Assembly: GCF_002216855.1 (NCBI RefSeq)
Contig: NZ_CP022356.1
Span: forward strand, 496,001-560,000
DNA length: 64,000 nt
Direction: 5' to 3'
Source: Paraphotobacterium marinum
Lineage (GTDB): Bacteria > Pseudomonadota > Gammaproteobacteria > Enterobacterales > Vibrionaceae
Shown here: piece after piece, positions 39,055 through 48,378 of the stretch
Layout: each line of letters opens with the position of its first letter
How positions within the stretch are numbered: the stretch's first letter is position 1
Made by a program: the position numbers and the translations under genes
Notes under the pieces: generated by a model
Seen by the model: only the letters and a program-made list of their open reading frames with translations
Databases searched by the model: none
Told to the model about the DNA's origin: nothing

Positions 39055-39641
39055 TTTACAAAATTAATGATCAATATAAGAATTCTTTTTGATTTTGTTT
39101 AAAGCACATATTATGTATTTAGCGAGTGATTGAGTTGCTGGTTTAAACACAAGAGCATTATAGAATGATCAAAATGATACGCACAATTTTTGGTACGACC
39201 TATTTTGCTTTTACTCAACGAAAATGCTTATTTGAACTGTTATAATCCTAAATTTAATAGTTTTTGTACTTTATCATGAAATATTTAAACTTTAGGATGA
39301 AATTAGAAACTCAGAGAATAATACTCAATTTTTAAATTGGGTGTTCTTTTCGAAAATTTATTTAATAACAGATATATTATCTCTTCTTAAAATATATAAT
39401 TCTTCTTTAAAATTCATATTCTCTCGCTCAAAATCTTTAATGTTCTCATTGCTTTAACCCAACAATCCCTTAAATAATTGTGATGGGAAAAAATAAATAA
39501 ATAGCCTACTTTCATTTGTTATATTTTTATAAATATTTTAAAAATGATAACTAGGTACTCTTTATTAAGGAAAAATAATCAAAGAACCATAAATTAAGCT
39601 TTAATAAATATATGGTTTTAACAACTAACTAAGTACACTTT
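39055..39641. other. Intergenic region with one isolated terminator
   Basis: About 590 AT-rich bases without a supported gene. The one clear element is a terminator-like hairpin at 39320-39350, too far from the transporter stop to be its usual end. A 26-codon frame near 39163 has no ribosome site. Confidence 0.4.
39320..39350 (+). terminator. Isolated terminator-like hairpin
   Basis: AATACTCAATTT pairs with AAATTGGGTGTT (two G-T pairs) and is followed by CTTTT. It lies 266 bases past the SulP stop, so it either ends a long 3' region or a small unannotated RNA. Confidence 0.4.
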
Positions 39642-40145
39642 ATGAGCTATAAACAAACTGTTCGGTTATCTATTATTTTAATGGCACTTTTTCCTACGTT
39701 ATGGGGATTGTTCTCATTCATGAATAACACATCTGGTTTTTCAGGAACAGCTCAATATGCTGTCGCCCCTTTGTTATCCATGTCTGATACGTATGGTAAC
39801 CCAGCTCAAACATGGCGAGCCATTACCTCACCTATGGCTGCTAATATTTTTTTAGCTATCATTACAGCAATTGAAACACTGGCAGGTTTACTAGGTCTTT
39901 GGTCAATATTTAAATTACTAAAAGCCTTTAAAGATACACCCAAAGCTTTTGAAGATGCAAAATCTCCACTTGTTCTATCTTGTGTTTTAGCTATTTTAGT
40001 TTGGGGAGTAGGTTTTGCGGTAATAGCAGGTGACTACTTTTTAGCATGGCAATCAAAAACAACCCTAGCAACTCAAATTGGTGGTCTCATATATGCTATA
40101 CCATGCTTCTTAACACTAATACTTGCAGTGATCCACAAAGAGTAG
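39642..40145 (+). CDS. DUF2165 small integral membrane protein
   Basis: A 167-residue protein with four helices in the DUF2165 pattern: a first helix, a periplasmic NYxxY-like loop (SMSDTYGNPAQTWRAITSP), a helix pair (NIFLAIITAIETLAGLLGLW), and a last helix with GDYFLAWQS between. The family is widespread in proteobacteria and has no known function. It is convergent with the AEC carrier gene. Confidence 0.75.
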   Translation: MSYKQTVRLSIILMALFPTLWGLFSFMNNTSGFSGTAQYAVAPLLSMSDTYGNPAQTWRAITSPMAANIFLAIITAIETLAGLLGLWSIFKLLKAFKDTPKAFEDAKSPLVLSCVLAILVWGVGFAVIAGDYFLAWQSKTTLATQIGGLIYAIPCFLTLILAVIHKE

Positions 40146-40166
40146 CAATTCAATCCATAAATTCAT

Positions 40167-41117
40167 CTATTGAAAAATATACACTATTAAAGGCAAGCTT
40201 AAAAGTGACAAGATCGTTGAAGTTAAATAAAGACTAGTTGCCTCATTTTCAATCGTGTTCCATTGAAGGGCCATAATTGTTGATATAGTTGCCGTTGGCA
40301 TTGCTAAAAGTAAAACAAATTCTTTTGCATCATTTCCGGATATATTGAACAAATAAACCAGAGAAAAACCTACCAAAGCACTAATTAAAGACTTTAAAGA
40401 TAAATTAAAAAAAAGAAATTTGCTGATCTTAAATCTAATCCCATATAAATTCACTCCAACAGCAAATAGAGATATAAAAATACAAGATTTAGAAATTAAT
40501 TCAATTGAGTCTGTGAACACAGTTGGTAAAAGTTGTGTGATATGCATAAAGCTAAATATCACACCTAATATCACTGCCAGTACCATTGGTTTTTTAATTG
40601 ATTTAAGCAAAGCTTTAATAAAAAGATGAAGCTTATTCATTTCATTGTTTTGATTTTTATTTATTTCCATTAGGAAGATAGTTAAAGGAATAAGCGTCAA
40701 TGCAATAATAAAATTTGCTCGAGCAACGGATACAACTGCTGTTAATCCAATTAAATGAGTTAAAAAAGGGATCCCCATTCCGCCCTCATTTGGAAATGTT
40801 GAAATAAAACTTGAAACAACATTTTCCTTGTTAGGTAACTTAAATACATATCGATTGAACAGAACGCTTAAAAGCCAAATGATACTGATTGCTAAAAAAA
40901 AAGCTAACATCCATTTTGGATAGATGATTTGTTCTGGCTTTGCCTTTGCAGTTTCCATAAATAATAATGCAGGAAAAACAAAATAGGCTACTAAATTAGA
41001 GCAAACATCTTTTGCTTCTACTCCAACTAATTTATACTTGACCGCACCCCAACCAATGAAGATCAAAATAAAGATTGGTAAAATAGAGTTTATTAATGTT
41101 CCAATCAACTTGAGCAC
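40167..41117 (-). CDS. AEC-family carrier (auxin efflux carrier / malonate transporter type)
   Basis: A 316-residue membrane protein with ten helices in two repeated halves. LIFIGWGAVKYKLVGVEAKDVCSNLVAYFVFPALLF opens the first half and FSLVYLF-ALLLAMPTATISTIMALQW-type residues close the second; both helix breaks with Pro/Gly are present. Bacterial AEC members export or import small carboxylates such as malonate or malate. No substrate hint from neighbours. Confidence 0.82.
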   Translation of the reverse strand: MLKLIGTLINSILPIFILIFIGWGAVKYKLVGVEAKDVCSNLVAYFVFPALLFMETAKAKPEQIIYPKWMLAFFLAISIIWLLSVLFNRYVFKLPNKENVVSSFISTFPNEGGMGIPFLTHLIGLTAVVSVARANFIIALTLIPLTIFLMEINKNQNNEMNKLHLFIKALLKSIKKPMVLAVILGVIFSFMHITQLLPTVFTDSIELISKSCIFISLFAVGVNLYGIRFKISKFLFFNLSLKSLISALVGFSLVYLFNISGNDAKEFVLLLAMPTATISTIMALQWNTIENEATSLYLTSTILSLLSLPLIVYIFQ

Positions 41118-41407
41118 CCTTTTTAAAAAAAGGACTATTTTAATTCAAAATTCATTCGGCTAAATTGATATCACTCACAATATTCACAAAAATAAGAGGC
41201 TATTTTATTTCCTATTGCTGTTTGGTTAGTCTTACCCTTTAAAAATAAGAAGCATAAACTTTTTTGCCTGCTTTTATTTTGTATAAATAATATAAAAAAG
41301 ATCAAATTCACAAAATTTTTTATAAAAATTTGCATGTCTTTATAAAAAATGGATAATGAAATTCAGTCAATATTTTATATTATTCAGTAATAACATAGGG
41401 TTATCTA

Positions 41408-41872
41408 GTGATTAAAATTAGAAAAGCTGATAAAAAAGATATAAAAACTATTCATACATTAAGAAGCCGTTCCATTTTAGATCAGTGCTCTCCGCATTAC
41501 TCCAATAAACAATTAGCTCTTTGGACTTATGGTGGTATATCCGATTCCTTCATACTCGACGTATTAGAAAATTTTTATGTGTCGGAATTAAATAAGTCTG
41601 TCATTGGATGTGGTAAGATAACTCTGCATACAGGCATGATCGATGCCATTTTTGTAGATCCTGATTACTTTAGATTAGGTGCTGCAAAAAAAATGATTTT
41701 ATTTTTAGAAGATATAGCTAAAAAAAATAGCCTAAAAAAAATAAAATTAGAATCAACATTAAACGCCGCTTCTTTCTACAGACATTGCGGTTATAGTGGA
41801 GAGAAAGTATCTACATATGAATCACCGAGAGGGATAAGTTTAGAATGCATTCCAATGGAAAAGTATTTATAG
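41408..41872 (+). CDS. GNAT-family N-acetyltransferase
   Basis: A 154-residue acetyltransferase. IRKADKKDIKTIHTL starts the fold, IDAIFVDPDYFRLGAAKKMILFLED holds the acetyl-CoA loop (an RxxGxA form, RLGAAKK), and SFYRHCGYSGEKV is the usual end. Similar small proteins acetylate amines or peptides; the target is unknown. A weak TAGGG stretch precedes the start. Confidence 0.8.
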   Translation: MIKIRKADKKDIKTIHTLRSRSILDQCSPHYSNKQLALWTYGGISDSFILDVLENFYVSELNKSVIGCGKITLHTGMIDAIFVDPDYFRLGAAKKMILFLEDIAKKNSLKKIKLESTLNAASFYRHCGYSGEKVSTYESPRGISLECIPMEKYL

Positions 41873-42265
41873 CTTCCTTAGAAGAGAATTTTGTTTTTTT
41901 CACTAATTTTAGTGTTATCTGATAGTCCAAAATTTTTCTTAACCAGAGTAGTCATTTTAATAATGTATTCTTCATCTAAGAAACATACATTTTAAATTCA
42001 TTCAAATAAAATACTTCTATTAAAAAACTTTATTACTTATAGAAATAACTTAGGATTATTTCTTTTACGATCAGAAGCCCAATATACAACAACTCCCCTC
42101 AAAAACGATACACATTAAACTATTTTTATTTTATTTTATTTATGTGTTTGTGTAGTTTTCATGTTTTAAGCAACGATTGATACCAACTCCTTATAAAATT
42201 TTTGGGGGTTGTTTTTTTTTATTTTATAAACCAGTTCATCTTAAATTAACAAAAAAATATTGAAC
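41873..42265. other. Intergenic region
   Basis: About 390 bases. A short minus-strand reading (near 42044-42110, GVVVYWASDRKRNN) looks slightly protein-like but has no start or ribosome site and may be a relic. Nothing else recognised. Confidence 0.35.
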
Positions 42266-42727
42266 TTATTCATAATAATTTTTCATTACATCATCAACCC
42301 ACCTTGCTTCTTGGATGTCTTTCTGGTCAATAGTAAATTTTTTAAATAGTGGTTTAATATCTAAAACTGGTGTGTTATTGATGGCATCTAACCCTTTAAC
42401 ATGTAATATATTTTGATTTACACCGACAATCTCACAGGTTGTAACTCCTATTTTATTAGGTCTATTTTTTCCTCTTTGTGCAAAAATGCCCACTTTATCC
42501 AATGATGAATTATTTCTAGGGTATCGACTGTCGATGCAAATTCTTTCATTTAAAACTTTATGCATGTAAAAAATAACAGTAACATGGGAAAATTTATCGA
42601 TTCCTTCAAAAGATGATGCAGGTAAATGTTTTTCTAGTTCAATGAAAGACTCTACATTTCCCCAAAAATCATCATTAATATCATTTCTATTATTTCGAAC
42701 AATTCCAACTTTTTCTATTTCAATCAT
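42266..42727 (-). CDS. tRNA N6-threonylcarbamoyladenosine methyltransferase-like protein (TrmO/TsaA family)
   Basis: A protein of 153 residues of the YaeB/TrmO beta-barrel family. IEKVGIVRNNRND opens it, and GIFAQRGKNRPNKIGVTTCEI with VKGLDAINNTPVLDIKP are the family signatures. Members transfer a methyl group from SAM to t6A37 in tRNA. The start at 42727 is preferred because AAGGAATGGAG precedes it; an ATG seven codons earlier is possible. E. coli TrmO is longer, so this shorter form may have another tRNA target. Confidence 0.78.
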   Translation of the reverse strand: MIEIEKVGIVRNNRNDINDDFWGNVESFIELEKHLPASSFEGIDKFSHVTVIFYMHKVLNERICIDSRYPRNNSSLDKVGIFAQRGKNRPNKIGVTTCEIVGVNQNILHVKGLDAINNTPVLDIKPLFKKFTIDQKDIQEARWVDDVMKNYYE

Positions 42728-43279
42728 ATCTCCATTCCTTGTCTTCATTCATCCTATTTTTAAAAAAAATAAGATCTTATCTAAAGAAACATTTAAGCTT
42801 TTAATTACTTGTTATTCTTATTTGACAGTATGTTTTTCTGCAAATTATATTTAATAGTCATTTTTTTGATGGATTTTAGGAATATCTTTATTTTTATGAT
42901 AATTAATAAAAATACTAACTTGTTTAATGTGGAGTTTTACTTAAAAAAACCATCAATAAAGTTATTAACTTACTCATTATATTTTACTTTTTCTATAACA
43001 CAATCAACAAAATTATATCTTTTTAAGATAACAATATTGAGTATTCCGTGTTTAAATCATTCATTAAATAATTACAATCGATTTGTTGATTTTATCAAAA
43101 AATAACTTTCAAAATTAAGGCATTAAATAATAAATATAAATAAAAACAAGATTAAAATCTTACACTTATATTGAGTATTTTTTTATAAAGGTACATATTG
43201 ATATTTTAGTTGTTAATGATTAACATTAACCTTTTTTCTAAAAAAGAAAAAAGAGATATCAAATAAAAAAGGAATTTTA
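42728..43279. other. Intergenic region
   Basis: About 550 AT-rich bases between divergent genes. A 98-codon plus-strand frame (42809-43105) is nearly all Phe/Leu/Ile/Asn/Lys without a ribosome site and is taken as chance. A good AAGGAATTTTA ribosome site belongs to the next gene. Confidence 0.45.
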
Positions 43280-43837
43280 ATGAGTGACTTATTGATTAGA
43301 GCGGACAGAGTTTACATGGAGATATTTAGTCTCAAACACGTTGATAATATATTAAATTATCAATTAAATAATAGAGATTATCTTTGCAGATGGGAACCTC
43401 TTAGGGATGATGAGTTTTTTACTAAGGAATACTGGTCCAAGGAAGCGAAAATTAATGAGCAAGAATATCTAGATGGTAAAGCATATAGATTTGTTATTTA
43501 CAGACATAACGATAAAAAGTTAATTGGCCAATGTAACTTTACTAATGTCGTAAGAGGCCCCTTTCAAGCTTGTTTTCTTGGTTATTCCATTGATCATCGG
43601 GTGCTAAGAAATGGATACATGTATGAGGCATTGTCAACGCTTCTTGACTACATGTTTTCAACTTTAAGACTAAATCGAGTTATGTCAAATTACATGCCAA
43701 GCAATCTAGCTAGCGCAAATTTATTAGAAAAACTAAATTTTAAAATCGAAGGTCGAGCACAACGTTATCTAAAAATAAATGGGAAGTGGGAAGACCATAT
43801 TCTTACTTCTAAGCTTTCAGATGTGAGTGCAGTGTAG
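43280..43837 (+). CDS. RimJ-like ribosomal-protein alanine N-acetyltransferase
   Basis: A 185-residue GNAT of the RimJ/RimL type. YLCRWEPLRDDEFFT, LIGQCNFTNVVRGPFQACFLGYSID, the acetyl-CoA loop LRNGYMYEAL and NYMPSNLASANLLEKLNFKIEG with GKWEDHILTS follow E. coli RimJ closely in order. RimJ acetylates the N-terminal alanine of ribosomal protein S5. AAGGAATTTTA precedes the ATG. RimJ is the likeliest role, but RimL or another target cannot be excluded. Confidence 0.82.
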   Translation: MSDLLIRADRVYMEIFSLKHVDNILNYQLNNRDYLCRWEPLRDDEFFTKEYWSKEAKINEQEYLDGKAYRFVIYRHNDKKLIGQCNFTNVVRGPFQACFLGYSIDHRVLRNGYMYEALSTLLDYMFSTLRLNRVMSNYMPSNLASANLLEKLNFKIEGRAQRYLKINGKWEDHILTSKLSDVSAV

Positions 43838-44152
43838 TTATCAGCCCAATCTATGTGAGTGCTACTTAATTATGCCAAATGCTCTTTCATCAAAAAATAT
43901 CCTATTTTCTTGTATTTAAATATAACTAATATATAAATATACTTTGTCTTATAAAAAGCTTACCTTAAAAAAGTTAAAGTTTAAAAAATAATACAATTTA
44001 AAAAAAACAACCTTACTATATTTGATATTTGATATTTGATATTTGATATTTGATATTTGATTGAGTTTCTCTAGTGTGAGCTACCTTGCATTTATCTCAT
44101 TAAAAAATAGGTAAGATAAACAACGAAATAACTAATCATAAAAGGGATATTT
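43838..44152. other. Intergenic region upstream of metY with a 7-base tandem repeat
   Basis: About 315 bases. The only structured element is the tandem repeat at 44018-44062, about 90 bases before the metY start, where the promoter is expected. No SAM riboswitch was recognised. Confidence 0.5.
44018..44062 (+). repeat. 7-base tandem repeat (TTTGATA, six copies)
   Basis: Six head-to-tail copies of TTTGATA, the last ending TTTGATT. The unit is not a multiple of three and lies outside genes, in the metY promoter region, where gain or loss of a unit changes promoter spacing. Confidence 0.9.
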
Positions 44153-45421
44153 ATGAAAGATGAAACACTTTCAATTCATTTTGGTTACGAAACTGATCCA
44201 ACAACAAAATCAGTAACAACACCAATTTATCAAACGGTTGCATATGAGTTTGAAAATGCACAACATGGAGCAGATTTATTCAATCTTGAAGTTCCTGGAA
44301 ATATATACACTCGAATTATGAATCCAACCAATGATGTTTTAGAAAAACGGATGGCCGCTTTAGAAGGAGGAATTGCTGGTTTAGTTGTTAGTGCAGGCAG
44401 TGCTGCAATCAATTATACGATTCTTACTTTGGCTCAATCAGGTGATAATATCGTTTCAACTTCACAATTATATGGTGGAACGTATACTTTATTCGCTCAC
44501 ATGCTTCCACAACAAGGAATTGAAGTTCGTTTTGCAAAAGACAGTAATCCAGAAAGCCTAGCCGAACTGATCGATGATAAAACAAAAGCTGTATATTGTG
44601 AAAGTATAGGTAACCCTGCTGGAAATATCATAGATATAGAGCCATTAGCAGAGTTGGCACATGCTAAAGGTGTTCCTTTAATTGTCGATAATACCGTCGC
44701 TACGCCAATTTTATGTAAGCCCATCGAATTTGGTGCAGATATTGTAATTCACTCTCTTACCAAATATGTCGGTGGCCATGGCACGACGTTAGGTGGCATT
44801 ATTATTGATTCCGGAAAATTTCCATGGTCTGAACACAAAGAGCGCTTTCCTTTGTTAAATCAACCAGAACCATCATATCATGGCGTAATATATACAGAAG
44901 CATTCGGAGAAGCTGCATTTATTGGTCGAGCAAGAACTGTTCCTCTTCGAAATACCGGCTCTGCTCTATCACCAATGAATGCCTTTATGCTTATGCAAGG
45001 ACTAGAAACTCTTCCTCTAAGAATGGAAAGACACACAGAAAATGCTCTTAAAGTTGCAGAATATCTTAATCAACATGAAAAAGTAAGCTGGGTGAGTTAT
45101 GCAGGTTTACCTGAATCTAAATTTTACCCACTTGCTGAAAAATATATGAAAGGCAAACCTTCATCTATCCTTTCATTTGGACTTAAAGACGGATATGAAG
45201 CTGGTGTACGTTTTTATGATGCCTTAAAAATATTCAAGCGATTAGTTAATATTGGTGATGCAAAATCTCTTGCTTGTCACCCTGCTTCTACGACTCATCG
45301 TCAACTGAGTGAATTAGAGCAAACAAAAGCAGGAGTTTCTCCTGAAATGATACGACTATCAGTTGGAATTGAACATATAAATGATATTTTGGCTGATTTA
45401 GAACAAGCCCTTCAAGCTTAA
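44153..45421 (+). CDS. metY: O-acetylhomoserine aminocarboxypropyltransferase (sulfhydrylase)
   Basis: A 422-residue Cys/Met-metabolism PLP enzyme of MetY length. TPIYQTVAYEF and YTRIMNPTNDVLEKRMAALEGG open it, SAGSAAINYTIL and YGGTYTLF bind the cofactor, and VIHSLTKYVGGHGTTLGG contains the lysine that carries PLP. The long insert typical of O-acetylhomoserine sulfhydrylase (WSEHKERFPLLNQPEPSYHG) separates it from MetB/MetC. It makes homocysteine from O-acetylhomoserine and sulfide. AAAGGGATATTT precedes the ATG. Confidence 0.93.
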   Translation: MKDETLSIHFGYETDPTTKSVTTPIYQTVAYEFENAQHGADLFNLEVPGNIYTRIMNPTNDVLEKRMAALEGGIAGLVVSAGSAAINYTILTLAQSGDNIVSTSQLYGGTYTLFAHMLPQQGIEVRFAKDSNPESLAELIDDKTKAVYCESIGNPAGNIIDIEPLAELAHAKGVPLIVDNTVATPILCKPIEFGADIVIHSLTKYVGGHGTTLGGIIIDSGKFPWSEHKERFPLLNQPEPSYHGVIYTEAFGEAAFIGRARTVPLRNTGSALSPMNAFMLMQGLETLPLRMERHTENALKVAEYLNQHEKVSWVSYAGLPESKFYPLAEKYMKGKPSSILSFGLKDGYEAGVRFYDALKIFKRLVNIGDAKSLACHPASTTHRQLSELEQTKAGVSPEMIRLSVGIEHINDILADLEQALQA

Positions 45422-45452
45422 TGAATGCAATTAAGTATTTCTGACTTATATC

Positions 45453-45494
45453 TGGCTAGTTTGGGATAAAATTTGTAATAATCAAAACTAGCCA
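45453..45494 (+). terminator. Hairpin downstream of metY
   Basis: A 10-base perfect stem TGGCTAGTTT / AAACTAGCCA with a 22-base loop, followed by TTTATG. The loop is long, but the position 32 bases past the stop fits a terminator. Confidence 0.5.
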
Positions 45495-45666
45495 TTTATG
45501 CTATCCAAAGATTACGTCAGTGATTCAGTAATACAACAATGAATAGTTTTCAATTACTCAACCTAAGAGTTTAAGCTAAATTCAATAACCGTTGTTGTAC
45601 TTGTATGCTGCATGTATCACTAGCCTCAACAATGATATAATTTGAATATCAATTCTAATTATAATC

Positions 45667-46212
45667 TTAAAATTCTTTTGCAAGTTTTTTTATATGATGT
45701 TTGGCTAAATCATTTTTTCCTCGACTTAACCATTTTACACATTCAAAGACATCCCAAATTAAACCTTTATCACCAAAATAATAAGCAGGAAAATCTTCGT
45801 GCTTTGGAGCAGGTTCATCACATACTAATGAGGGAACGATATTCTCTTTATCTAATAATACCAAATAAGGATTGTGGATCTTTATGTCATAAGATGTATC
45901 AAAGCAGTGTATCTCCGCACTTGTAAAATCATGAAATAGATATTTTTTGGTGTACCATTGGTCTTCATCTAAAGCATCAAAGCAATATACAATATCTTTA
46001 TCTGCTTCAAATTTTTTATAACAGCTCTCTACCTGATTGTGGTATTTGTTTTTTGTAATAATCAGCAAATCCGCATCAGAAATGCGATCGCCTCCTCCCT
46101 TAGCTAAAGAACCGATTAGGATTATAGCAATAACATCATCTTCAGACTCAAAAGCCTTACAAGCTGATTGAATAATATTCTCTTGCAAAAATAACTCAGG
46201 TTTTAATTTCAT
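45667..46212 (-). CDS. Nucleotidyltransferase-fold protein
   Basis: A 181-residue protein with the Pol-beta nucleotidyltransferase signature: LIGSLAKGGGDRISDADLLI gives the GS turn and the DxD metal pair. A later acidic residue region (SAEIHCFDTSYDIKI) may give the third carboxylate. Aminoglycoside and lincosamide nucleotidyltransferases and minimal toxin-antitoxin MNT proteins share this start; no HEPN partner adjoins. CTCCTATTT upstream (minus GGAG) is its ribosome site. The substrate is unknown. Confidence 0.72.
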   Translation of the reverse strand: MKLKPELFLQENIIQSACKAFESEDDVIAIILIGSLAKGGGDRISDADLLIITKNKYHNQVESCYKKFEADKDIVYCFDALDEDQWYTKKYLFHDFTSAEIHCFDTSYDIKIHNPYLVLLDKENIVPSLVCDEPAPKHEDFPAYYFGDKGLIWDVFECVKWLSRGKNDLAKHHIKKLAKEF

Positions 46213-46435
46213 TATTTTCTCCTATTTGATACTTTTATAGTTAAATTTTATTCTAAAACTTAACATTAATAATATAAAAGCGTCCAATAGAAATTAATTA
46301 TCAAATATTGCTCCTTTAAAAATACTGATATTCGTTGTGTAATAAACAGAATTAAATGCTTTTATGTATCAAAATTTAAAGTTATATTAACTATGCGAAT
46401 AAAATTAACCATATATTTTGAAAGGACTAATCTAT

Positions 46436-47209
46436 ATGTTAAAACAACTCTTTTGCTCATCATTATTATTTGTTTCTTTTTTATCATTTTCAGAAAATTT
46501 AAACATTGAAAACCAGTATAATACACTCGACAATATGTTTTCAGGAGATTATTCGACTCAGCTTACAGTCAATGAAGCCATGAAACAAAACAATAATTTT
46601 GGTATTGGTTTAGCGAAAGAGCTAGGAGAACTTATTGTTATAGATAATAAATACTATGTTGCTGACTCTAAAGGGAATGCAAAATTAATGAAAGGAAATG
46701 ATGGGATATCTTACCTTACTGCTACCAATTTTGATTCAGATAATGCATTACATTTTGAAATAAAAAAACCAATGACATTAATTAAAATCCAAAATTTAAT
46801 TAATAAAGAATATAATTTGGCTGATACACTTTACGCTGCAAAAGTGATTGGTAAATTTGAATACATTAATGCCAGTAATCAAAATAGAGTTTTAAATCAA
46901 ATTTTTTTAAAAAAATGGCCCAAGAATCATCAGCATGATTTTACAGTCACTAACACAAAAGCAACCATTGTAAGCTTTTATACCCCTCTTTCAAAAAATG
47001 AGTTAAAGGGAATCAGTATTCAACCTCGCTACACGCATTTTATTTCATCGGATATGAAAATGGGAGACGTTTTAAATGCTAGGATTTTATCCGGTGATAT
47101 ATATATACAAAAAATTGATAAAGTTAAAATCATTAACCCCAAACATGAAAACACAAATAAGAATGTCGGTTTGAAAGATGCAAAACAAATTGAGTCTTCG
47201 TCTAATTAA
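46436..47209 (+). CDS. Exported alpha-acetolactate-decarboxylase-like protein, probable loss of zinc ligands
   Basis: A 257-residue protein starting at 46436 behind AAAGGA, with a signal peptide (QLFCSSLLFVSFLSFSEN). The mature part follows the acetolactate decarboxylase fold: MFSGDYSTQLTVNEAM, NFGIGLAKELGELIVIDNKYY, then IVSFYTPLSKNELKGISIQPRYTHFISSDMKMGDVLN. In active enzymes the last segment has His-x-His and a third His as zinc ligands. Here the equivalent reads Y-T-H and M-G-D, so two of three appear replaced. Decarboxylase activity is therefore doubtful; a binding role or another metal is possible. No budB or regulator nearby. Confidence 0.6.
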   Translation: MLKQLFCSSLLFVSFLSFSENLNIENQYNTLDNMFSGDYSTQLTVNEAMKQNNNFGIGLAKELGELIVIDNKYYVADSKGNAKLMKGNDGISYLTATNFDSDNALHFEIKKPMTLIKIQNLINKEYNLADTLYAAKVIGKFEYINASNQNRVLNQIFLKKWPKNHQHDFTVTNTKATIVSFYTPLSKNELKGISIQPRYTHFISSDMKMGDVLNARILSGDIYIQKIDKVKIINPKHENTNKNVGLKDAKQIESSSN

Positions 47210-47290
47210 TTTCATTTTTATAATATCAAACTAAATTTAAAAGCCGGAACTAATTCATTAGTAGACGCGCATTTATAAAAGTGATTTTAA

Positions 47291-47500
47291 AAACAAAATA
47301 TAAGTTATCGGAGTTATGAAGATGAACTACACAATAAAATATTTGTTGATTCAAAGTTTACTCTAATAAAATTCACTTGATTTCTTAAAGAGACAATTAA
47401 AAAAAATGTTTATGGAAGCTGGTCGTATAGAATAAATACAAAGAAGATAATGATTAGACCACCCAAAAGTATTTCATTAAATGAGAGGAAACAAACATAA
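47291..47500 (+). pseudogene. Gene remnant with one in-frame stop, unidentified
   Basis: The frame 47291-47500 reads as protein-like sequence (SYRSYEDELHNKIFVDSKFT, then a TGA at 47378, then KETIKKNVYGSWSYRINTKK) and ends in TAA three bases before a strong terminator, as a real gene would. There is no start codon. Probably the tail of a decayed gene; the family is not recognised. Confidence 0.4.
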
Positions 47501-47502
47501 TA

Positions 47503-47538
47503 AAAGGGAACACTGTAAAATGTACAGTAGTTCCCTTT
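47503..47538 (+). terminator. Strong terminator hairpin, plus strand
   Basis: AAAGGGAA and ACTGTA pair with TACAGT and TTCCCTTT around a short loop with one internal mismatch; ACTTTTT follows. It sits directly after the gene remnant. Confidence 0.7.
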
Positions 47539-47548
47539 ACTTTTTAAT

Positions 47549-47573
47549 AAAAAAACCCCACTGATGAAGGGGT
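47549..47573 (-). terminator. Terminator of the ABM-domain gene, minus strand
   Basis: Read on the minus strand, ACCCC/GGGGT closes a short hairpin followed by TTTTTTT. A second, larger AAATGAGCTA / TAGCTCATTT pairing (about 47580-47650) with A/T ends lies between it and the gene stop at 47677. Confidence 0.6.
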
Positions 47574-47676
47574 ATAAAAAAATGAGCTAATAAACAAGGA
47601 AAAATGAAAAACTACTCACTGTGAATAAATTTTCAAATAGCTCATTTTTTTAAAAAACATTATTGGTATGTCCAAA

Positions 47677-48000
47677 CTAGTGACTTGTCAAATTTGGTAA
47701 CTGAAAAAAATCATCACTAACCTCAAGTTTATACACAATTTTGGATTGAATTAAACATTCAAGCATTCTATTCAAAGCTGACTCATAAATTCTATCTTTT
47801 AAACTTGTTCCCTTTTGCCATTGTTCACGGTTTGGCCATTGAGCATAACCAATCATCACATTAGACTTTTCCGAATGATGTAGTCGAGACCCAAAGCTAC
47901 CAAAATGTTTAAATATAGATTCGGTTACTTTCAACCATGATTCCCTAAAGTTTTTTTCTTTACCTTCAAAAATCTCAAACTCATACACGACAACAAACAT
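47677..48000 (-). CDS. Antibiotic-biosynthesis-monooxygenase (ABM) domain protein
   Basis: A protein of 107 residues (start 48000, AGGA seven bases upstream; the frame is open ten codons further). MFVVVYEFEIFEGKEKNFRESW and VMIGYAQWPNREQWQKG match the ABM/dimeric alpha-beta barrel pattern. Members are small quinone or heme monooxygenases or detoxifying proteins. No cofactor hints; single gene. Confidence 0.7.
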   Translation of the reverse strand: MFVVVYEFEIFEGKEKNFRESWLKVTESIFKHFGSFGSRLHHSEKSNVMIGYAQWPNREQWQKGTSLKDRIYESALNRMLECLIQSKIVYKLEVSDDFFQLPNLTSH

Positions 48001-48030
48001 TGTTTTATCCTGACAAATGAAAATTCTCAA

Positions 48031-48378
48031 TATTCATACTAAATTTGATTTATCCATTCATGTTTCATTTAGTAATTACCTGAGAATTATAAATTAAAAT
48101 AATCCAATAATTTCATGAAAATAATAACTCAATAAATACATTAAATTCACTAAGGTATACACCTTAAATTGATTTTTAAAATTATATGAATGTTTATAAA
48201 ACGTAAGCGAATATCGATATTTATATTATTTATCAATGAGTTAAAAGAATAACATCATGATTCAATCCATCTGTTTTCAAAAAGTAAATGAGCAGTATTA
48301 ATTTTTAAATTTATATCAAAAATTATATAATAAGCACAAAATAACATATAAATTTTGAACAAATGTAAGGACATCTAA
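48031..48378. other. Intergenic region between divergent genes
   Basis: About 350 very AT-rich bases. It must hold the promoters of the ABM-domain and hydrolase genes; no operator, repeat or RNA was recognised. Confidence 0.4.

Noticed and set aside
42809-43105. A 98-codon plus-strand frame
   Set aside because: Composition is what AT-rich random sequence gives (Phe, Leu, Ile, Asn, Lys), with no ribosome site and no recognisable motif.
43981-44062. The TTTGATA repeat as a CRISPR-like array
   Set aside because: Units are 7 bases with no spacers; it is a simple tandem repeat.
45667-46212. A toxin-antitoxin MNT/HEPN pair
   Set aside because: The nucleotidyltransferase fold is present, but no HEPN partner gene adjoins on either side.
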